From the NCBI GenBank assembly GCA_028023455.1, contig JAQFVV010012508.1, positions 3,219,877 through 3,283,876 of the forward strand: a DNA stretch of 64,000 bases. Direction: 5' to 3'. The notes under the pieces are model-generated. The model was not told the origin of the DNA and did not search any database. It saw only the letters and a program-made list of their open reading frames with translations. Below, one piece after another: positions 57,240-64,000 of this stretch. Source of the stretch: Epiperipatus broadwayi. Its lineage: Eukaryota; Onychophora; Udeonychophora; Euonychophora; Peripatidae. A program made the position numbers and the translations under genes. The stretch's first letter is position 1, and every line of letters starts with the position of its first letter.

Positions 57240-57990
57240 TCTCTCATTTTGTATACCATATTTTGCATCTCACTAATCAATGATCACTTCCTCTGTTGAA
57301 TATATTATGAACATGACAACCTTGAAATACATATTTTCTATTATTCAAAATATAATCCAACTCTGAGAGTCTTCCATACCCACTTCCACTTAGCATTTTT
57401 CTCAAAAAAGAATCCACTGTATACAGCTTTTCTTTTTCTGCCAACTCCCCGAGACTAGGTCCTTTGCTATTTCGTTCACCATAATGAAATTAATCATGAC
57501 ACTTTCAATCATTTGTCAATTCCAGCATTAAATCTCCCATAAAAAATTGTAAACGTTGCTTGATCTCATTTTCATCACAATAACAACTTTCTGGGTTATA
57601 AATCTTAATTATCTGCACTTGGTATCTTTCATTAATTTGAGTAACTAACCTTTCCACTATGTCTGATATTCCACCAATCTCCACAATGTTGTTACTCTAC
57701 TTTTTATTTAAAATAGATTCCATTCCATTTCTGCTTCCAAATGTATGTCTTTGTAGTAAAGTACATGTCCACTTTTTAAATCAACTGCCTTTTTTCTTCT
57801 AACTTCACAAAATTTAATTTCACAATGTTCAACAATGTCCCATTGAATATTAAATAGTTCTTCCAATTCATGTAATATTCCTTTATTTGAGAGTCATCTT
57901 CAGTTGTAAGTATCTAACTAAAAGAGCATCACCATATGGCACCCTGAATTCACCTTTGCTGATCAATCACTGCCTTGGTTATTACTTTAT
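57240..57990 (-). pseudogene. RTE endonuclease, broken
   Basis: Minus-strand reading gives VNERNSKGPSLGELAEKEKL, then GRLSELDYILNNRKYVFQGC, then NIFNRGSDH: the GNERG...L-EFA, ELDYIL and SDH blocks of the RTE endonuclease, with the final catalytic Asp-His present. An FYGRFNAGIDK-like piece (GDFNA in intact elements) lies upstream near 57520-57550. Confidence 0.72.
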
Positions 57991-57999
57991 GACATCCTC

Positions 58000-58700
58000 A
58001 AAATGAAAACCATAATTTAATTGATATTTTAGTTAAGATTTATCAGGCAATTGAGAAAAGAGACTATGGAATTTCATTTTAAAATCTGAGGTAAAAAGCC
58101 AATAAATTCACTCCATGAACTAATGCATGTTAGTGAGCAGCTCGTCCATGTTCATTTACCGTATGAATAGTAATTTAGTAATAATACCTGCAATGACCAT
58201 TTTGGATTAGACATTAGGAGTTGGTTTCTTTGAGGCCCCAAATAAAAATTGAAAGTTTTTTCAGTTAAGAGCAAACTTGTTTCTGCAGCAAAATGAGAAG
58301 ATAATAGGATATAAATAAATAGAGATTATTAAAGTCATCTAGAGTTTGCAGGCAATATAATTATTTTGCATTTAATTGTTTAAGTGAAAGAAAGACTGTA
58401 GAACTAAAGATAAATGCTAAAAATATAAAGTAATGATCAATAGTTCTTCAAAAAAGGAAAAAAATAAATATTGATAAGATGACCGGCCATACTGTTTTAG
58501 GGAGTTTTATACTCCTTTTTTGGCAACCATACTCTTTTAAAACCCGTACTCTAAAAATACCCCTTTGCATTCTTTTGTACGCCTTTGTACTCCTAAAAAT
58601 GTAAAAACTATAACGATTATTGTATGCAACCTTTTTATCTGTTTGTGTGCATAAAGTTGTTTAGGATACATGCATGTGTGACTGTGTGCACGCTGTAATG
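58000..58700. other. AT-rich non-coding DNA
   Basis: No gene. A GACCGGCCATACT stretch near 58482 could be the end of an unidentified element. Confidence 0.4.
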
Positions 58701-58704
58701 TAAT

Positions 58705-58856
58705 ATTGTCTAGATAATCATATATTGGATGCATTAAATATGGATACTTTGAAGTCAAATGCTCTTAACTTCAAGTTATCATCACAAGAGGTCACTGCAA
58801 TCTTTCTTGTTGGATCTGCACATTCCCTGCATCCAGTATATGATTATCTAGACAAT
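58705..58856. repeat. Inverted repeat, 29-bp arms (28 of 29 match)
   Basis: ATTGTCTAGATAATCATATA at the start of 58705-58733 returns inverted in 58828-58856 with one mismatch over the whole arm. The 94-bp spacer has no coding content. Confidence 0.88.
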
Positions 58857-59069
58857 CCTCTATAATGTTGACACAGAGTGCACATTTGCTGTTTACCGAA
58901 CAAGGATTGGGGTGATTCCCCTTATAGCAAACAAAAGTGATTTGGCATAGTTTTAGTGAGTTTCTTTGAATGAAAACATTATTTACTTACTAAATACTCT
59001 AAATTAAGTAAAATTAAAGTAGTTCCAAGCGTAAGTACTTACGTGCTCCTCTGGTACAAAAACAGTTGG

Positions 59070-59450
59070 TTACCTTAATATTGATGCTAGTAAATTACAA
59101 GAGGTTAAAAATTATAAATACTTTTATCAAATTATTGATTCCAGTAAAAAATAATGGATAGAGTTAATCTTGAATGGAGTGCTTTTAATACGAATAACAT
59201 AATATTAAAACCAATAACGTTATGAATTTAAAAAAAACGTTTGTAATAGATGCATGTTAATGTTTACATAATAGAAGATAACATAACAAAGTTTGCAAAA
59301 GTATATATTAGGAGTAAAAAAAACAAAAGTGAAATACATGAATAAATGAATACAAATATATCATGAGCATCATTGTAAGAATAGATTGAAATATTGAAAT
59401 CTTAAAATGGATTCCAAAAGATTGTAGCTTTGAATATTTTTAATTAAGCA
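59070..59450 (+). mobile_element. RTE LINE fragment, highly degraded
   Basis: KLQEVKNYKYFYQIID and the W-AFNTNNIILKPI-like stretch match the YKYLGQII...GWSAFGRNNLILKG part of RTE RT; later blocks are barely recognisable. Confidence 0.55.
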
Positions 59451-59594
59451 GAAATTAAAAATGTATAACATGAAAGTATTTGTCTCTTACCATAACTTGA
59501 CAAAATTGAATTTTCTACAAAAAATGGGGGGGTTTTAATTATTAGTTTTTTTGCAATTTATCCACTGTATTTTTAACACTTTTTAGTAAAAAAC

Positions 59595-60010
59595 GTATTA
59601 TTCTACATATATGCATACATAGTCTTATGTTTTGACTGTCCTGCAGACTTCTTCAGAGTGATTTTTACTTTAATTAAAATCTTTTATTGTACATATATGC
59701 ATATACAATCTTATGTTTCAACTGTCCTGCAGTCTTTTTCAGAGTGATTTTTATTTTAATTAAAACCTTTCATTGTACATATATGCATACACAATCTTAT
59801 GTTTCAACTGTCCTGCAGTCTTCTTCAGAGTGATTCTTATTTTAATTAAAACCTTTCATTGTACATATATGCATACCCAATCTTATGTTTCAACTATCAT
59901 GCAGTCTTCTTCAGAGCCATTTTTACTTTAATTAAAACCTTCTATTGTATATATATATGCATACACAATGTTATATTTTGACTGTCCTGGAGTCTTCCTC
60001 AGCGCCACTT
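59595..60010 (-). repeat. Tandem array of F1 core, five units of 86-88 bp
   Basis: The CTGCAG of each unit (or its mutated form) is at 59641, 59727, 59813, 59899 and 59987. Each unit holds TGTACATATATGCATAC, TCTTATGTTTCAACTGTC, CTGCAGTCTTCTTCAGAG and a TTTTAATTAAAA-like junction. On the minus strand each has CUGAAGA, a GACTG/CAGTT hairpin and GAAAC, with one extra base before the hairpin compared with a hammerhead. Confidence 0.88.
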
Positions 60011-60019
60011 TTACTTTAA

Positions 60020-60530
60020 CATTTTAAAAGAAAAAAAAAAGTTATTTTTGTTATTTTTTTAAATTAATTTTCTTATCAGTTAAATGCCTTGAAACATATA
60101 TCTTTGGAAGTTACATTCGTTAACTGACCAAAACCTACTGCTAGAAGATAAGACTTTGTACCACCACAAAGGTCAACTCCCTCATCATTTACAGCTTGCA
60201 GTGCTTATTCAAGCATTAAAGTTGAAAATTATTTCAATTTCCTACCTTGAATTATTCAAAAGTAGCTTACATAACACTCTTTTCATTTTTTTTAGAGTGA
60301 AAATGCTCTAGATAATTAAACAAATGAATTTATCTTTTACTCATATATATATTTGGAAATACATACATTTCTAAGTAAAAAAAAAAAAGGTTATTTATTT
60401 ATTTATCTAAATTTTGTCCAATATTTTGTAACGTAATGCCATATATTAAAATCTTTAAGTTATTTTTCTAATTGAAAACTCTACACACTTTTATACTACT
60501 TTAGTTTTAAATTTATTTTGGCATTAGGAA
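60020..60530. other. AT-rich non-coding DNA
   Basis: No gene or element. Confidence 0.5.
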
Positions 60531-60539
60531 TATGATTCT

Positions 60540-60885
60540 TATAATATTAATATTATCTATGTTCTTTGTTACTTTTTACAATGCTTTTTTACAATCCACT
60601 AGATAATTTCAATTGCCCCAGAAATCTTCTTCAGGACTTCCCAGTGATTATTATATAATACATCGAGATTAATACTTTATAACTGATTTATTAATCACAT
60701 AAAATACTCTCAATCCAAAGCAAAAGTCAAAACGTTTTGATAGAAAATAACAAGTCTTACTTTTTTCTTTTTTTCTAAAAAAGGCTTGTCTTTTACTTTG
60801 GATTGAGTGTATTTTGTCTGATTAATAAATCAGTTTTTGAGTATTAATCTTGATTTATTACATCATATTTGTCACTGGGAATATC
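60540..60885. repeat. Fold-back repeat next to the 22465-type repeat
   Basis: 60540-60640 is the dispersed repeat also at 22465-22575. Then 60633-60720 (CCCAGTGA...ACTCTCAATCCAAAG) returns inverted at 60797-60885 (CTTTGGATTGAGTGTATTTT...TCACTGGG). Confidence 0.75.
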
Positions 60886-60899
60886 TTGTATTTATATAT

Positions 60900-61190
60900 T
60901 TCACTCTTTGAGTCAGTATTGAGAATGTGTGCATTGAAAAATTTCACAAATACCAATTAAAATGATATAAATCAATATAAAAATAGCTTTAAAAATTAAT
61001 ATGATTGATTAAAAAGCATTATGCTTTCTTTCCAAAGTGTTTCAAATAAGCCTCTATATAAAACAAATGTTGCAAAGAATGAAGACATCCATTCTTTTCC
61101 CTAAAAAAAATTTGTCTTATGCTATAACATAATCATGCTTATAATAAAACATTAATAGTTGATTGAGTTTATTCTGCTTTTTATATTCAA
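60900..61190. other. AT-rich non-coding DNA
   Basis: Nothing seen. Confidence 0.5.
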
Positions 61191-61191
61191 C

Positions 61192-61446
61192 AATTCATAT
61201 ATATTGCTTACAATAACTCCCCTCATATACACTTTAATGCAAAATTTTTTAATATAATTTCTTTATTTTCCTGACAGTTTTGACTGTCCTGCAGTCTACA
61301 TCAGAGCATTCTTAATGTTAAGAATGCTATCTGATGAAGACTTCAGGATAGTCAAAACTGTCAGGAAAATAAAAAAATTATATTAAAAGTTTTTTGCATT
61401 CAAGTGTATATGAGGGGAGTTATTTTAAACAATATATATGAATATA
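61192..61446. mobile_element. F1 fold-back repeat, 255 bp
   Basis: Arms AACTCCCCTCATATACACTT, TATAATTTCTTTATTTTCCT and GACTGTCCTGCAGTC on the left return inverted on the right, meeting at ATTCTTAATGTTAAGAAT. Each arm holds the F1 hairpin core. No coding content. Confidence 0.85.
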
Positions 61447-61449
61447 TTA

Positions 61450-63070
61450 AGAAATGCAAAGAAAGTAAAGTAGAAGAATAAGAATATATTCAACAATCCT
61501 CCACCAGGCATATTTTTGGTCTACAGTCTTCTGAAATATTGATGCATAAAATGCTGGCTAAGAAGTGTGAAACTAAAGAATTATATATAATCGGAAATAT
61601 TCCTTATGTGGTAAATTATAAATTGATTAGCTAATAAACCAGTAGTTTAATCCCAATGTATTATATAGATATATAGAGAGATTTTGGTCTCATTGTATAG
61701 AGAATAATATATTGTAACCTAGAGATTTTGTCAAATTAACATCAATAGATGACAACAATGTTTCATGATATATAAGCTAAAATAATAGCTAAACTTAGTG
61801 GGTTTACACAATAAATGCCATATGCTACAATGAAAAGATAAACCTAGGGGTAAATATTTATAACAAAATATTATGAAGCAACATTATTCATAAATCAAGA
61901 GGAGAAGAAATCTCAACCCACTCTAGCATAAATGAAAGACTCTTAAGATTGTGAACATATACCATTGAGGTTACATTTAACTTTCTTTCTTCTACAAGCA
62001 CCTACTACAACTACCACTTTTATCCATCTATCAGTGTCTTCCAAGCATCTCATTGCTTTGGTCAGATAAAAAACATTATTTAATTCCTATAAAATTTTGA
62101 AATCTTTTAAAATCTATGCCACATATGATGCATCTTTTAAATATAAAATTTTAATGTCAAAATAAATTCAATAATATGGTTCCTGAAACAAATTAGGATA
62201 TCTCAGAGAATATGATCATATTTAAAAGATAAAAAATTTTTTTTTTATTCTTCAGATTTATTCTAGATTGAATGATATTCTTACCAAAATAAGATATATA
62301 TTTATGTTTTAAGTTAATATCTTATTACAATTATAATAATAACAATAATAACATTACTAATTTAAATAGAATAAAAACATATATTAATTTGGAATAAGTT
62401 AATAATACACTAGGATGACATTCAGATATTAAGAATGGGTAAGGGATTATAAGCCTCTAAAAACACTTCTTAAATATAGACTAATTTATGATAAAATTAA
62501 ATTTTATCATAGAATAATAAATATGATCTTCAAATATAAAAATGACTTTAAAATAAATATGCACAGTGATTTGAAATAAGCAAATTGAATTAGTTAAAGT
62601 AATCCAAATTGACAAATCAAATTATAATTCTTTATTAAGAAAATTACAACTTTCTTAGATATTATATTAAAGCTTAAATAATTCAATAACGTGACTCTTA
62701 TTAGTTTCAATGTTATGTACTCTTTTAGTAAATATACTTAAAATGATTTATAATATTTTATAAGCTTTTAAATTTTTAATCAATATGTGGTATGATTGCT
62801 GGTTGATAAGTGGAATGATGTGAACAAACGACTATGAGAAATTTTTTAAATAGCAACAACAAATATTTATAGGAAAACAAAAACAAAATTACAAATCCAT
62901 ATTTGAGTCCATATAGCCAAAGGTTTTCACAATATTATTTCCTCAAAATTTATGACAGAAGGACTAAAAATCTTACATCATGTTTTATTTTTAAAAAATT
63001 GATTTGGATTAACAAAATAATTCAGAAGATTAAAATAAAATTTATATTGTTTAATTATTAAAACGTTCTC
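61450..63070. other. AT-rich non-coding DNA
   Basis: No gene, RNA gene or recognised repeat. Confidence 0.5.
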
Positions 63071-63085
63071 ACTTATTAATGCATT

Positions 63086-63568
63086 AAACATCATATGATC
63101 ACTATCTCATACTAGCACATAATTGTTATTAAACAAAGCAAGATTCTCCATACAGTAGTGCCATCTTGTGTCAACAAGAGCAATCAATAGGATAGCATTG
63201 GCTATGGTTGTTAAAGAGCCAAAGACACCAAAATGTATGGATGCTGAATTGAGTTCAGACCCATATGACTACATAAGCTATTGAGCTTAGATTGAAAATA
63301 TTATTGTGTTTTCAATTTGATTCTCATAGTTTTGTAGTTATGTAGAGTTAAAAGGTGGCTGCTGTAGGGTTGCATTAGTTCCTAAGATCTAGGTGCAGTG
63401 CTCTCAAATCCAAGGCTCCTCACTGATAAAGGCCACAAGCCAGAAACTAGTCTGTGGATATTGGATGAGTAGGCACTAGATAGGGATTTTATGCACAAGC
63501 CTTCTGACATCCATTGATTGCTCTTGTTGGCACAAGATGGCACTACTACATGGAGAGGTTTGCTTTGT
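63086..63568 (+). mobile_element. F3 ribozyme repeat, longest copy, 13-bp target duplication
   Basis: 483 bp flanked by TTATTAATGCATT (63073-63085 and 63569-63581). Left end ATCATATGATCACTATCTCA matches the inverted right end of the 48077 copy. Inverted TTCTCCATACAGTAGTGCCA and TGGCACTACTACATGGAGA near the ends. An internal segment of about 200 bp (63190-63400) is absent from shorter copies. Ribozyme at 63417-63458. Confidence 0.88.
63417..63458 (+). ncRNA. Mutated hammerhead-like motif (F3)
   Basis: Stem I UCCUCA/UGUGGA keeps five of six pairs, stem II GGC/GCC, GAA, stem III ACUAGU, H17 C. The core is CUGAUAA (G8 to A). Likely inactive. Confidence 0.62.
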
Positions 63569-63581
63569 TTATTAATGCATT

Positions 63582-64000
63582 CATATAATGATAATAATCT
63601 TTATACAAGTAGCATCCCTCATGAATATTTAACACACTCATTAATAATAATACTAGCTTACAATTCAACAATGAAGGAGTAATATATATATATATACATA
63701 TATATATATATCATATTAGTCCTCATAATTAGCCAAGCTCAAATATAGAACTTGCACATTGACAATGAATTATTCACATTTAACCCAACCAAGAATGCTA
63801 TAGAGGTAAGGTAGAATTCTTCAATACCTTGATAAAACCACTAAAATGCCAGATAAAACCATGGTAAAATATTACACATGCTTTACTAAACATATTACAA
63901 AAGTACAAACAAAATCCATCTTCTAATAATAAAGTATGGGAAAGCAAAAGACTGATGGCATATCTCATAAGAATGCAATCACTTTTGAGGGATAATAAAG
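63582..64000. other. AT-rich non-coding DNA with a TA-dinucleotide run
   Basis: TATATA run near 63682-63712. No gene. Confidence 0.5.

Larger units (their letters stand above)
55240..57990 (-). mobile_element. RTE LINE, nearly full length, interrupted by F3
   Basis: Minus strand from the endonuclease (57240-57990) through RT (55900-56650) to the RPR-like C-terminal block (55170-55403: NWIPRDCKRLRKSQPVRWID). A 199-bp F3 repeat at 56990-57188 splits the endonuclease from the RT. All frames are heavily broken. Confidence 0.78.

Noticed and set aside
59595-60010. CRISPR array
   Set aside because: Units are whole 86-bp tandem repeats without unique spacers, in a eukaryotic context.

Overview
The window looks like a very AT-rich stretch of an animal (invertebrate metazoan) genome with no recognisable host gene. 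It holds no rRNA gene, intact tRNA gene, CRISPR array or bacterial-style operon. Almost everything identifiable is a transposable element or a simple repeat. The mix points to a metazoan: RTE-type and Jockey/CR1-like LINEs, an L1/Tx1-like LINE with CCHC knuckles, Penelope-like elements (PLEs) with a GIY-YIG nuclease, a hAT-type non-autonomous element, class II tRNA-derived SINEs, and (AAT)n tracts of about 80-106 units. The sequence alone does not let me name the species.

Layout. 0-8.6 kb: a GATA/GACA repeat, an RTE copy (1.84-3.0 kb, minus), short ribozyme-bearing repeats (3.2-5.05 kb) and an RTE 3' end (8.0-8.6 kb, plus). 8.6-26 kb: mostly unannotatable AT-rich DNA, with a 576-bp fold-back element (10.8-11.4 kb), a SINE, two LINE remnants, a C-rich tract, tandem repeats, a 481-bp fold-back element (19.9-20.4 kb) and a hAT element (20.7-21.2 kb). 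26-35 kb: a degenerate PLE (plus), AT-rich DNA, a possible core promoter with first exon and primer-binding-like site (32.4-33.3 kb), and a second PLE (minus). 36.7-41.2 kb: a nearly complete L1/Tx1-like LINE on the minus strand, split by frameshifts. 41.6-44 kb: an RTE end and two SINEs. 44.2-51.2 kb: two copies of one Jockey/CR1-like LINE, both minus, separated and bordered by three (AAT)n tracts. 51.4-64 kb: more ribozyme-bearing repeats, two RTE copies in inverted orientation, fold-backs and an 86-bp tandem array.

The main result is a set of short dispersed repeats (175-576 bp, called families F2, F3 and F4 here) that carry sequences fitting the type I hammerhead ribozyme: a CUGANGA core, a stem II hairpin, GAA, a very short stem III, an H17 cleavage residue, and a stem I closed by complementary flanks. 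Several copies have 11-17 bp target-site duplications, which fits reverse-transcription-based insertion rather than cut-and-paste. One interrupts the LINE at 46-51 kb and another sits inside a second ribozyme repeat. Two elements carry two ribozymes facing each other, and one locus has two in direct tandem 456 bp apart. F2, F3 and F4 also share a TCATGTGA octamer. Hammerheads are known from PLEs and from animal retrozymes, so these may be small non-autonomous retroelements moved in trans. The link to the PLEs here is inference.
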